A stretch of 64,000 nucleotides of DNA from Yponomeuta sedellus (taxonomy: Eukaryota > Arthropoda > Insecta > Lepidoptera > Yponomeutidae), in assembly GCA_934045075.1 (NCBI GenBank), contig OW203721.1:16214678-16278677 (forward strand), in the 5' to 3' direction. The notes under the pieces are model-generated. The model was not told the DNA's origin and ran no database searches. It worked only from the letters and a program-made list of their open reading frames with translations. Position 1 is the first letter of the stretch, and each line of letters opens with the position of its first letter. This document shows, one piece after another, positions 9,311-20,941 of the stretch. Position numbers and translations under genes: made by a program.

Positions 9311-12300
9311 GTGAGTATCTTCAATTTGTATATTTTGTTTCCTCTGCTCACATCTATTCTAGCGATCATCATGGAATGGTGAATGCTAAAATAGATCTAA
9401 TTGGATGAATATGTTTCACCCATAGTCTGCTATCAATATAATACATAGTTGCAATTTCAGGCTTATGCAGTTTTAATATAAAATTGCATGCTGATTGGCA
9501 CAACCAAATTGTTTGCTTTACTTATTGAGCCTACAGTGGGATGGAACCAATATGCAATAGAAAAATTGTTTTTTCTTTTTGGTGCGGGTGGAGATGCCTG
9601 TGGTGCCTCTTGTGAACTTGGTATTTGTCTTGGCATGATGGTGTTTGTCATGGCATGACATGGTGGTCAAATCCACATATGGTTAGGTTTTATGTGCTAT
9701 GTGTTAGGTGTCTAGGTATGGTATAGTTTTTTAACCTATTCTATACTATTTCTGGAAAATGCAACTTAAACAATACAATAAATTATTGCTTTATAGAATG
9801 AAATACAATAATCTTACTTTGTTTACTGCAGGTGCAACAAGAGGGTTTCACATCAAGGTGTGGCATAAAATTGTGATGGTTTTGGGTGGCCTAGTGATGG
9901 TGGGTGTAGCATGCTCACTGGCCCTGATCGGAAGCGACACCAACACTACCTCAAAAAACCCTCACACTTCATTTGGAGGTATGTACGTAGGCACACTTTT
10001 TTGTTTGGGCTTTCTGTACATATCTTTCTTTTTTATCAACCTGGATGATTACTGGGATTCCCAGTAATGTTAATAATTTGTGGAATTTAACCTCCTTTTG
10101 TTATTAACTCATTATATTATGTGTATGTTATTGTATTAATTTCAAAATTTAATTTTAACAAAGTAAGTTTGATATGATTGGCTATGATTGATGTCTCTTC
10201 AAATTTCCAACTTCTGCAGATAATGTTATTGACTCTTATTTTTTTATGCATTGTATTTTTAATGTACTTAAAGTTACTAATTAATTATTTGGTATCATTA
10301 TTATTATAGATAGTAAAATGTTATTCAAAGTCTTTAATCAGGTAATATTTGTCTTTATCAAGAAACATCACCATATCAAGAAATTAGCATTTTGTTGAGA
10401 GCAGTTAAAGTACATAATAATTTTTTTTTGAGATTTTTTGACATTCTAAGGACTGACATTTTATTATTTTGTCAACAAATATTGTTTATTCTGAGTCAAC
10501 TTAATACTTTAAGAGCTGGCTACCATGGCACTTAAAAACTTAATCTTGTACTTGATGCAATTGTGTGTGATGTGGTTAGTTTATTTCAGGCACAAAACAA
10601 GTTGTAGTTGACTCATGTAACGGGATCCATTGGTGGTTAATCATCTTTACTATGTTTGTGGCGGTCTGTGTTATACTTTTCATCCCATATACTATAAACA
10701 GACGAAGAGGTGGTGGTGGAGAAAGCCAAAATGCTCAAACTGGGCAACAGCACAAATTTATTACCCCTCAAGAAGGTAAAGACTCAATTCACTTCAATGC
10801 TTACTAACCCAAAAATGCTTGTGAAATATATTGCTTCAAATTGAAAATTTAAGTTTATAGATAGAGCTCGGCAAGAAATAGTAGACATAAAGAGTACAGT
10901 TTTGCTCAGAATTTTTGTTTTTGTCTTATTAATCTCTAAACATGTGAGTACTTACATGATTTATAAATAAAAATCTGAAACCATTTAAAGGTAAGTAGTA
11001 AATGACGGCATAACTGAAGTTACTTCTGATCAAAAGAAGTAGAGATATTTCTATATTTTTTGCCACCTATTTATTGAGATAAATGCGTAATGGAATTGAA
11101 GATACCTAACTTCTACAGACACATATTGACTTCACTTGCACACCCGTGGTCAGTTTTTTATGGCATTTTGCCCCCTGTCCTAGGGACTCGTAAACCAGTT
11201 TATAAGTTTACCAATTGCTCATCTAATTCGCTCTAGGTAAGTTCAATTGTCAAGTCTAAATTACTTATGTGCACATTTGTTAAGGTTATTTGGTGGGTCT
11301 GCCAACTCTACATCTAGGTACTACAGCCACCGCGCGCTATAGCGTCAAAAGTCCATAGAAAATTAGTTTGGTTTCAATTTTATGAAAATACGAACGCGAT
11401 TGGAATGTAACTTTGATAAAATATATAATAATAATGACATATCGACGTTCGCGAATGGTTTTAGTGTTAAAAACATATCAGAAAAATCGAGACAATTATA
11501 GTTTTCACAAAAGCTCGTTAATTTATCAGTTTAAAATGCTTCGTATGACAGACGTCATAAGGACTTAGAAATACTTACCAGACTAAATACGAGACATATA
11601 TCAAAATCTCACACAAATAAGATAGCCAGCGCAGTTGTGATGAAAACACTAGATTTAAAAGACTTGAAACTTGACTTGATAGACGATTTACTTGGTTGAA
11701 AGCTACGCAGCCTTTATCTCGGCTGCGTAGCAAGCGAAATTTGATGTGTATTTTTGAAACAGACTTATTATAACAAGTTTTCCATTGGTGGCACTAGTTA
11801 GCATTCCAAAGCGCCTGAATGTTACCAATATAAATTTGTGCGGGCGTGCCCGATACATGACTTTGACTTTGCTTGAACTTACATATTTCGGTTCTCCTTG
11901 GCGGGAGACGTGGGCTGTGACTAAGAATGCTTCGAACTTTAGTCAAAATAAACAGCTTAATTGTGTTGCGTAAAACATAACCAGACTGTAAAAATGAATC
12001 ATTTGAGTGAAACGATGTAGGTACATATAACATATTATTATTTAACAACTAGCTGACCCAGCGAACTTCGTACCGCCTAACAGTTGATTTTTCCATTTTT
12101 TTTTATTTTTCTTTCTGTAACAACCATCCTCGTACTTCAAGGACTAATCTAAAAAAAGAATTAGCGAAATCGGTTCAGCTGCTCTCAAGATTTGCGCTTA
12201 CAAACAGATTCAGTGATTCATTTTTATATTATAGATTATCAAATTGTACAAGTGTAAAAACTACTTTAATTAAATACGTAGAAAATGCAATAGGTACTTG

Positions 12301-14917
12301 TAAGTAATACGTATTACATACAAAATATACCTACTTCATAATACTTACTTCTAATTTAAAGGTCATGTTAATTTATATTTAAGTGTTATAGTGGTTTGAA
12401 GTCGTTTTTTTTACGAAATTTAACTAAACTACTTTGGTATGAAATTTCGACGCTGCAGCGCGCTGTCAGGCGCCTTAAGCAATTTGTACCTGTTTTGCTT
12501 ATCCAATAAAGCGATGATGGCTTGTAATGGGGATATTTTTTATTTTTGAGATATTATTTTAGTTCCAGAGCCTGGGCTAAATATTGTGATTTACTGAATT
12601 TTTTGAAAGTAGCCCACTATTTATAAACCAAAAATTTTAAAACAAAATAATAGACGAGGGCCTACAAAACGTAGGTACATTTTCTTCTACTAAGATCCTA
12701 CGAACTGTCGGTTTCATTTCCGCTTCCTCATAATGCGGAAGTTCCGCATTGTTTTTAGGTTTTCAATCGTTACCGTTAGTTTATAGCGAAGCCCTATAAA
12801 ATAAATTTAAAATACCTTTTCCTCTTTCGCTTTCTCTTAGATGAAAATTAAATTATGAGAAATTTGTCTTTGAAATTCGCGTAACTAAAGTAACCTATGT
12901 ACCCAATAGCAACAGCGCGGCCCGACCGGCCGCAGCGACGAGCGAGCCAGAAATTCATTTTCTTTCTCATTCTTTTTCCGCTTCTCCTTCATCATCCAAA
13001 CATTTTTCCTAACAAATAGCTCCTCATCCAAAACCATATGTGCAAATTTTATTTTAGCTCAAATAACAATATGGTGATGATTTTTTTATCCTCATCCGCA
13101 TCCTCTAACTATGTGCACTAACACTTCCTATTTCGGTTCCTTTTCCTTATAACCACTTCCTCATCAACTCTACTCTTCAAACACTACACTACCGATTTGT
13201 CCTATGTAGCAAGATTGAAATGACCTATGTAATAACTTCCACATATTACAATTAGGTACCTACTCGTCCATTGGTACACCATTTGTTAGTAGACTAATTT
13301 GTGTTAAATCACAGCCATTGACGTACCTACAGTTGTGCAATTGGACAAATGTGCATTTTGGGGTGCTAACTAGCCCCGCCCGACCAATGTAATAACTTGT
13401 TGTGTAACAAGTGTTTTTAAAAAGTTAACATCAAAAATCTTAATATCTGTGATATCTATTTTTAGAATCTATAGATCTAGAAACTGGGATCGACAACCTA
13501 AGACTTTAATCATTCATCGCCAAAAACGGCCATATTTAGCGCAAATCGATTAAATTCCTAGAATGTTGGTGATATGTTCTAGGCTGATTGTTCTAAAAAT
13601 ACTTATCATAGATATTAAGATTTTTGGTGTTTCCTTTTAAAAAAAACTTATAAAACAAATTATGATTTTTATTTCATCGGTAGCGTTAGCACCCCAAAGC
13701 GCCTTCATGCACTAAAGGCATAGATTTTCATTCCGATGTTACTTGAATGAGGCCCGAATTATTCCAGGCAGGAACGAGACTCTGATCACGGCGAAGTTTT
13801 TTCTTCGCATGCTCTCGCGCGATGATTGGCTGGCGCAACCCCCCAGTGGTGTATTGGACCGCCTCGTCCACCCCGTGCCGATGGTCATCATCGCGCACAC
13901 AGCCACAGAGCCTTGTTACACTGAGGTAAATATAACAAATAGCCTTACTATTCCTAGAATTATAACACACCTCAATAGGTGAAGGAATCTATCAATCTCG
14001 TATTCGTTCACTGCTCAAGCAGTCCTCCAACGCACGCCACTTCTTTCTCTCTGCGTGCATCCTCATCCAGGCTCTACCTTATATCGTCGCCACGAAAAAC
14101 TGGTGGGGGTCTGCATTTGCCAGTCAAATAATTTACTAACGTGTCCTAAAAAAAGCACGGTTTCTAACCTCCCCAGTAGGGTCACAGAAATAGTCTCTGT
14201 AGTCGGGGAGTACCAATAATCTGAGGGGAGTCCCCGCTAAGGAAGATATTATTTTATACTTGAAATGAAATTCTATATTTGAGCTCCTTAGTAATTATTT
14301 TCTAACTAAAAAATACAATTTTATGAGTGTTAATCACCTTATCAGCATAAATTAATTTGCCTCCTAGATAATTTCTTGCACCAGTAGGTACTTCTACGCA
14401 GTTGGAAAACGCGTGTTGGTTACTCAAATTTTAACCATTTTTGCAGGCCGACTGTATCCTGCGCACACGTAAAATACAGTCCTTCCACATAGACTCGAGG
14501 AAATGGTTCGACATAGGCTACAACTTTCTGGTGGGCGGCGACGGCTCCGCATACCACGGGCGCGGCTGGGACTACGTCGGTGCTCATACCATGGGCTATA
14601 ACTTCTTCAGCATCGGCATCGCCTTTATAGGCACTTTCATCACAGAGGAGCCGACGAGCGGGCAGATCGAAGCTTGTCAGAAACTTCTCAAAATAGGCGT
14701 GGCGTTAGGCAAGCTTGACAAAGACTACAAGCTTTTGGCGCATCAACAGCTCTGGGCCGCCGAGAGCCCTGGCGCCAAAGTATTTAATATCATCAAGGAG
14801 TGGCCGCACTTTGAGCCAAACGCCACCGGAATTACAGAAAAGCTGCGCGTTTACCGAGAGAAACTTCCTGAATTTGACATTGCCAATGTTACTACTACAA
14901 CTACAAAGCCATTTTAG
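8938..14917 (+). CDS. membrane-type peptidoglycan recognition protein, PGRP-LC-like (5 exons)
   Basis: Joined exons 8938-9310, 9832-9978, 10590-10775, 13768-13925 and 14447-14917 give 444 residues with all junctions in frame. Residues 60-92 contain ENVHLGNNTYFNGPVVIKQ, which resembles the RHIM-like motif of IMD-pathway PGRPs and would pass the signal to IMD in the cytosol. Two hydrophobic segments follow (138-158 and 188-209). The PGRP/Amidase_2 domain covers about 250-415, with the conserved disulfide pair C285/C291, DIGYNFLVGGDG and GRGW. Of the four zinc ligands of amidase PGRPs, Y313 and H387 remain, but the first His is A278 and the Cys is S395, so it should bind peptidoglycan without cutting it. 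Sequons at N413 and N435 suit an outside location. If both membrane exons are used together the domain would be inside; see the findings. LC versus another long PGRP is not settled. Confidence 0.85.
9832..9978 (+). CDS. PGRP exon 2: first membrane segment
   Basis: 49 codons, phase 1 at both ends, acceptor TTTACTGCAG, donor GTATGT. Basic HIKVWHK then a 21-residue hydrophobic helix, then a polar stretch with sequon NTT at residue 162. Positive-inside reasoning puts the N side in the cytosol. Confidence 0.78.
10590..10775 (+). CDS. PGRP exon 3: second membrane segment
   Basis: 62 codons, phase 1 at both ends, acceptor TTATTTCAG, donor GTAAAG. WWLIIFTMFVAVCVILF is followed by NRRRGGGG, a basic patch typical of the cytosolic side. 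Its length and phase allow skipping or exchange with exon 2 without breaking the frame. Confidence 0.72.
12046..12236. repeat. dispersed repeat, AGCTGACCCAGCGAACTTCG family
   Basis: Begins TAGCTGACCCAGCGAACTTC, includes AACCATCCTCGTACTTCAAG and CGAAATCGGTTCAGCTG, and ends at TATTATAGATT. The same unit lies inverted at 28795-28980 and a piece at 15723-15815. The A-rich TATAGAT end fits a retroelement 3' tail, but the class is uncertain. Confidence 0.65.
13349..13700. mobile_element. fold-back MITE with GGGGTGCTAAC ends
   Basis: The ends are TTTTGGGGTGCTAAC and its complement GTTAGCACCCC. The arms stay alignable for about 170 bp (ATCAAAAATCTTAATATCT against its inverse), meeting near AAAAACGGCCATATTTAGC. 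It has no coding capacity. The element ends about 70 bp before PGRP exon 4. A related centre occurs at 51380-51450. Confidence 0.6.
13768..13925 (+). CDS. PGRP exon 4: first half of the PGRP domain
   Basis: Acceptor ATTATTCCAG, donor GTAAAT. It encodes LSRDDWLAQPP and VPMVIIAHTATEPCYTE. The position of the first zinc histidine (IIHHTA in amidases) reads IIAHTA. Confidence 0.88.
14447..14917 (+). CDS. PGRP exon 5: second half of the PGRP domain and stop
   Basis: Acceptor TTTTTGCAG, ending in TAG at 14915-14917. It holds C291, WFDIGYNFLVGGDG, GRGWDYVGAHT and LLAHQQLWAAESPG, where the zinc cysteine has become serine, then a short threonine-rich tail. Confidence 0.92.
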   Translation, partial: ADCILRTRKIQSFHIDSRKWFDIGYNFLVGGDGSAYHGRGWDYVGAHTMGYNFFSIGIAFIGTFITEEPTSGQIEACQKLLKIGVALGKLDKDYKLLAHQQLWAAESPGAKVFNIIKEWPHFEPNATGITEKLRVYREKLPEFDIANVTTTTTKPF

Positions 14918-17900
14918 TGTCAACATTTTACGGCCCTATTTACAAAAAAAACACGGTACCACTAAAACACTCCGTCATTTTATGTAATCTATGGTGGAGA
15001 ATCTCTAAAAATTCCACCCATGCAGGGATTCGAACCCGCGACCTCTGGCTGTCCGTGCCAGCGCTCTTTTTAACTGAGCTAATGGGCGACTCACCGGCAT
15101 CAGTGAAATTTCGAACCTCTTTACAATATTCTCTGTATTACGTACAGATTCTCACGTACGAGTAGATTCTTTAACCACTGAAGCGTCCAATGGGACTACG
15201 GTCCCAGAAATGACACTGCCTCATAACGTCCCTGGGACTAGAGTCCCAAAACCAAATGCTGTATTTATTTTTCGTTTTTCTTGAAACGCAGCCATAGATA
15301 GTTCCGCTACTCGATATTAGATGACGTTAATAACATATTTTAAACTTTTCCGACTTGTACACATAGTTAGAATATTTTCGGGGCTGAATCGCGTAGTAAT
15401 TTATTGCTATTTTACCTCGACGTTTCGACGACGTTACAGTCATCGTGGTCACGAGAAGACTGGCACCCGTTCGTATCTTCGGCTGATGAGGTTTCAGTAC
15501 CGTACTACCCTCAATCAGCCATCACAGCACTCTTAGGGTTGCGAAACACTACACTAACAATGTCGGACGATAAGCCATGCGACTTTTTTCAACTCGAACA
15601 CTTCTTGATGACCGGATCCCACGTTTGCGACAGTTTGAATCCATATTACCGATTAAAATTTTTGTGTTTCTTAATTTCAGGTAAAATAGCAGTAAATTAC
15701 TAAGCCCCAAAAATATTCTAACTAGATTCTTTAATTTTTTTTTTATTTTTCTTTCCGTAAGAACCATCCTCGTACTATATACAGCGATAAATTTTTGTAT
15801 TATAGATAGATAAGAACTTAGTTCAAAGTTGTGTTAAACAAATTCTAATTGACGTATGTCAGGGATTGAGCATTTTCCAGGAAAAGTTTAATATCGAAAT
15901 CTTAAAAATCATGTAATAATCTCGAGATAACGATTTACTAATTGTGTTTTTAAAAAAGTGTAAGTAGGTATGTACTTACGATAAAATCCAATTATCTTTT
16001 TCATACAGCAAGATTTTGAAATTGTTAGCAATATCTTGAGGGAATGTTCTTTTTATTATGATAACTAGTATTATCAGTGAATTAGCAGTAAGTAATGGTA
16101 TTAAACATATTTGTAAATATTCGTGATTTTATACCTTTGGTCCGAAACTTTGAATAGGTACAAATCAAAGTAGTAAAAAGTCGCATAGCGCTTGAAAATG
16201 TTTTCTGTTACTTTGAATGTTTAAATGACCTAACCTGCAGGCAGACACCCGAGACCCAGCAGTGGGATAATACAAAGGGTGGATATCATCAAATGTTTAA
16301 AGCCTATCGCCGTATAGGCGTAATAAAGTAAAGAAACAATTTAAATTGTCCGGAGCCCGCCATAACACGCTCAAACTAAAGTTTTTTTTTCATTTATACA
16401 CAGTCTGTCCGGTTATACTTATTTGTTTTTCAAAATTAGCGCCTTATGTTTCTAAGTTATAGTTACAAAGTCCCGTCAAAAAGTGTCGAGCAAATGTAGC
16501 CTACCAAACCGTAGATACAAGTCAAAATACAACAGTAGTACTTACACAAGAGGCATTGTGGCCACCAGCTACCTCATAGATAGTCAACCGCCACCTTCTT
16601 AGTTGCTTCTTGCAACACCTGAGGGTGATCATACTTTTACACCGAGATTAACTGGGAAGAAATTATAACTATCAAGTTCTGTGCTCTTCCTAGGTCACTT
16701 ATACATCGCATTAATTCCAGAAGTAGATATTAAAAATATGTTCTTATAGAAAATAGTAATTGTAATTATTTTTAACGGGTCTAACCGTGTTAGGGCTAGG
16801 CTATTTACCTATTAAGTATTTATTATTTACGAAAAAAGTTGACCCAGGAAAAAGCTGAATGATAGCTACATTAGAGACATGAATACGGTTGAGTTATGGA
16901 ATCTTTGATTGTCTCACCAAATAATTTGGTGGATTGCTTTTTTGCCAAGGCGAAAAGGGATGCAGCAGAGCATGTGGCTGCAGAATAGCTGGATTGAAAT
17001 GCTCTGTTCAGATTGAAATTCAGATAATTAACGAGGTTAAGAACGGTTTTTAAGTTTGTAGGGTAAGTCTGGAGAACTTAAGAAAAAGTGGATTTCATAT
17101 TAAAATTACCATTTTGCGACGTAATCGACACATTTTTTTCTTGTGGTTTTAATAAAATAAACACATTTTTTTGTAAACAAGTTGCTTTTAATAATGATTT
17201 GGATTTAAGTAGTTAAACTAGCGTTCTTCAATTGTGAGAAATCAATAATTTTGTAAGCTTAAACTTTGAGCAAGGAATACGGGTGTTATTCCTTACCCTC
17301 GAGTAGGTACCTATCGGTATGAACAGATTAATACTCTTTATTGCACACCATACATTTTGAGAGTACATGAAAAACTTAGATATAAGTGATATTAGTATAC
17401 AATTATACAGGAATTATAAGGAGGTCTTATTGGTAAAAGCGATCACTTCCAGACAACTTCTGTATGGGTCTGAAAGAGTTGGTAGGTGTACATAAAATAT
17501 ATAAGGATATAGGTACATAGACAAATTACCTACATTAGCAAAAATACTTTCAATTGATTGTATCGTAGATCTGTTTAGGTATAGGTCTCTGGCAATGAAA
17601 GATATTAAAATACTTAAAATGATGTTATTCACTGTGCCAAGGTTAAAAATGACACCGCATTTATACCTCATTGTGCAGTCTCACTTTCCAGTCTTTGATT
17701 CATATTCGAGCTAATTCCCGTAACGTAACTGACTGTACGCGTGAAAAGGTTGATGTGCTGGCGATGTGTACCTATTCTTTTAAAATGTTAAAATTGTTAT
17801 AAGAGTTTATTAGAATAAAATGACTCATTTCTGTAAGAATACATTTACGTAATAAGTTATTGTCGTTTAATTAAACCTACTTGAACTTCAATGAGGTCCT

Positions 17901-18239
17901 AGCCCTACGGTGTTATTAAAAAAAAACGATTTCCTTAGATTTAATTGGACGTTTCCTTTACGCTACACTATTAAAGTGCATTTGAGGAGTGTGAGGTTTA
18001 ACACTCCTGAGGCCAAGTGCGATTTTTTTTACGAAAACAATCGATATTCTAGCCTTTCTAGGTCATGCATGATTTGTAAGTCAAGGAATCTTATGTTTAT
18101 AAACTGTTGGTAACTAACACCCTTACCAAAACCCATCATTGCGGATTTTTTTTGTCAACTTAATCTGGCAACGGTCAAAAAGCAGTTTAAAAACATTAAT
18201 AATACAAATAGCTAATATGTTTTAATAAGCTGTTATTTG
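14918..18239. other. intergenic, PGRP to LINE fragments: no gene seen
   Basis: It contains a SINE (15005-15147), a piece of repeated sequence around 15390-15560 (CGACGTTTCGACGACGTTAC, unclassified), a repeat tail at 15723-15815, and a tail of the type GAGACCCAGCAGTGGG near 16245. The rest is AT-rich, with no exon pattern on either strand. Confidence 0.5.
15005..15147 (-). mobile_element. tRNA-derived SINE (family A)
   Basis: On the minus strand it reads CGATGCCGGTGAGTCGCCC-like sequence, then the A box region, B box GGGTTCGAATCCCTGC and GGAATTTTTAG. It lies in the presumed 3' UTR or flank of the PGRP gene, 90 bp after its stop. Confidence 0.75.
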
Positions 18240-18480
18240 GCTTCTTCTTCTTAAAGTGCCTCTCCATTACTGGAGGTTGGCAGTCAGCTCTTTACAGCGA
18301 TCTCTGTTCAGTGCAATTCTGAACAGCTCCTCCGCGGCTTTAACACCGGTCCACTCCTTGATGTTGCACAACCATGACATCCCTCTTGCCCGGCCTTCTC
18401 TTTACTTCCACCTTGCCCATCAAAATAGTCTGCAGTAATTGGTATTTACTGCGTCGTTTTTTGCTGAACGCCAATTCCTA
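18240..18480 (-). pseudogene. LINE reverse-transcriptase 3' fragment
   Basis: The minus strand reads as a broken C-terminal ORF2 segment (words such as VKAAEELF, CKELTANLQ, VMER) of the kind found at the end of RTE-like elements, starting from GCCAAATAAC and a CTTCTTCTT tail. Frames are interrupted. The clade is a guess. Confidence 0.4.
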
Positions 18481-18642
18481 CTTCATTAGCAAATAATTTC
18501 TATACGATTCTTAAGACTTAGGTATGATTTGAATTCGACATAAAAAGTCGAGCGACAGCCAATATCTGTATTCTGAACGCCTTGCTACATTGAATTCGAA
18601 TGAGAAAATAAATGTGCAATGACTCTGTCGATTTATCTTATT

Positions 18643-18690
18643 TTTATGAGACAAATGTTTAATCGAAGGATTAAACATTTGTCTCATAAA
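18643..18690. repeat. perfect 22-bp hairpin
   Basis: TTTATGAGACAAATGTTTAA continues to 18664, loops through GAAG and returns exactly at 18669-18690. Either strand could fold. Confidence 0.85.
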
Positions 18691-19754
18691 TTTCTGCGTC
18701 TACGCTTTCAATTCGCATGGGCGTAAAATAAACTATGAACAGAAGAAGTCGCCACTTGTCTGCGCAGGACCTGGGGCCTGTTTCATAGAACTGCTATTCC
18801 TGGTTGACAATTCTATGTACACTGCAAAGTCTATTAAGCCATAGACCCAGCTATATACGCAATGTAGGTACTTCGAATTATTTTAAACTACATTTTGTTG
18901 TGAAACTCGGAACCTGGAGTCACGTAAAAGAGTAGATATAATTTGGAATTTATTCAAGTTCTATGGACAAGGATCGACTTAGTTTGTAAATACTGACGGC
19001 CTATAAACTTCACAAAAGGTTTGAATTAAAAGTGGCCTTCGTATCCTGCCACTTGTGAAAAATTAATATGACCTCTTATCGCTCGTATCAAGAGAACATG
19101 TCGTGCAGGGTATGTGAGCGCTTGTCAGCGATGCATATCTCCAAGTACCGAGTTCGTAATTACAGTATGGTGTGTTGCGTGCGGCTTGTGACCATTCTAC
19201 TTCATTCGCGCCAAACAACCCCAACTGGGTGAGAGTGGAAAATACTGACTATTTCTTAATAGTGATCCAAAGTCAGTGAGACAGTCTGCGGCAAATTTCT
19301 GATGGGGTAAAGTGAAGGAAGTTTTCAATCGTTGTTGTTGCTCTTACACCTGGCATGCTGTCTCGTTCGCACATTCTAATATTTTAAATTGTAAATTGCA
19401 ATGTAGAATAGAGTACTTAGTACCTACTTTTGATAAGTGCGGTCTGAGGGTTGATTGTTAACAAAATTACGGACATTCAAGATAGGTATATTTTTCTTTT
19501 CCTGTACCTACATGGTTTTAATAAAAGAAAATTTGATGCTACAATTAATAATATAGGAATCACGTATTCTTTCAAAAAACTTTGGCTTTGGAACCTACGT
19601 AATGAGAAGATTTATACACAGCGTCCAGTGCCACCTTCAGTCACGCTAATAGGTGAAGGGGCGGGAACATTGTTTTAAAGGAGTAAGCTACTGGTCCATC
19701 CTGGTCATCCCGATAGATTAGTCGGCCTAGCCCATAGGAAAGACAAGTCAATAC

Positions 19755-19906
19755 GTGCGGGTTTTCTCACGATGTTGTCTTTCACAGTTAGCGTGTGGTA
19801 TTGCTACAGATGTGTAACTTTGTAAATAAACAAATTTTAAAGACATTACCCGCTCTGGGAATCGAACATGGGTCTCTCGCTTTTGAGACTGTTGTACTCT
19901 TTCCCC
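19755..19906 (-). mobile_element. tRNA-like SINE (family B)
   Basis: Marked by CTCACGATGTTGTCTTTCAC and a B-box-like TGGGAATCGAACATGGGTC. Related copies are at 41590-41775 and 46968-47130. The tRNA part is degenerate. Confidence 0.55.
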
Positions 19907-19973
19907 TGATTAGAATTGCATTTATAAAGAAGCTGTGTAAGCCACAGCTTTTTTATAAATGCAATTCTAATCA
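19907..19973. repeat. 31-bp inverted repeat with 5-nt loop
   Basis: Arms 19907-19937 and 19943-19973 (TGATTAGAATTGCATTTATA onwards) differ at one position. The repeat sits at the end of the family B SINE. Confidence 0.85.
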
Positions 19974-20335
19974 AAACTGTATTTGCAATGTTCCTCAATT
20001 TTTATTATCTATCAGGCCACATTTTTCTGATAAATTAGTATGATACTATTTAGCCTCTAAATAGGTTTTTTTAGATTAGTATTTACCTAGTAACTACCTA
20101 CTCCTATTTTGGTGACAAAAATGTTCGGTTGTGCGCGTGTGACAGCATGCTAAATATAACAGCAGTCCACACCATGTTCCTATTATGTACCTATAAAAAG
20201 TCTGAGGTACTTTACCACCGACTATTCATACAGCATTTTACCTAAATTGGTGGGAAACTTTTGTCAAAAAAGTAAACTCAATAACGGTGTTATTTATATT
20301 AGACCGTTATTATTTGGGCTCATTTGTGATGGCCT

Positions 20336-20536
20336 TATAGGGAAGAGCGGGTGATCGTGCTCTTCCACTATAAAGGGAAATTTCCCGCCAGGCAGATCGT
20401 ATGCCTGGGGACGGCCGGTCCAACTACTGTTAGTCGGACGTTATATTTATGCTATGTCATAGAAACACTTTGATTGCGCGATGCAGGAATATTGGAGTTT
20501 GTAGTGCGCGCGCAGAGTTGACATATGCTCGCCACA
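20336..20536 (-). repeat. LTR of the TRIM-like element, 3' LTR
   Basis: 201 bp. Includes palindromic GGGAAATTTCCC (20375-20386) and an inverted pair around GGAAGAGC/GCTCTTCC. Preceded on the minus strand by the polypurine tract. Confidence 0.85.
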
Positions 20537-20941
20537 TCACTCCCCTTCAAGACCGTAGCTACGCATAGCTAGGTCTGATAGGAATCGAAGTCTGTGCTCT
20601 AAAGCCTGCAAGTGCCAGGTGACGCTGAGTCAGTGAGTTGACTAGCGGTTGAGGGTGTTCGGCGGCTAACAGTCTCTTCACCGGCGACAGTACCATGGAG
20701 ACCGCGCATGTGGTAGGAACCGGTGAAGGTTGCTGTACCACTGGCAACGTGTGCTGTTGCTGTGTGGCTGCCGTGCCGAGGGGTTGGAGGAAGATCACCA
20801 TCAGTCCCAGTAGTCGGTGCGTTGACTGTAGTGGAACTGATGAAGTGAGAGGGAAGATTGCTGGCCTTGCTTTGAGACTGATGTATGTGGGGTGCTGCGA
20901 GAGCGAAGGAAGGTTGCCAATGTTCTGTCAGGGGTCACCAC

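Larger units (their letters stand above)
10776..13767 (+). other. 3-kb PGRP intron 3 with repeat fragments
   Basis: Apart from the repeats listed at 12046-12236 and 13349-13700, it holds a perfect 11-bp hairpin GCTACGCAGCC/GGCTGCGTAGC at 11701-11730 and a short GC-rich patch near 12913-12950. No alternative PGRP-domain exon was found in it, unlike fly PGRP-LC, which has several. Confidence 0.5.

Noticed and set aside
11324..11810. Possible inverted-repeat element (CCACCGCGCG ... TTGGTGGCAC)
   Set aside because: The end similarity is only a few bases and no flanking duplication was found.
13743..13982. ATG-started ORF at PGRP exon 4 as a separate gene
   Set aside because: Its middle is the N-terminal half of the PGRP domain with a good acceptor and donor; the ends are intron sequence.
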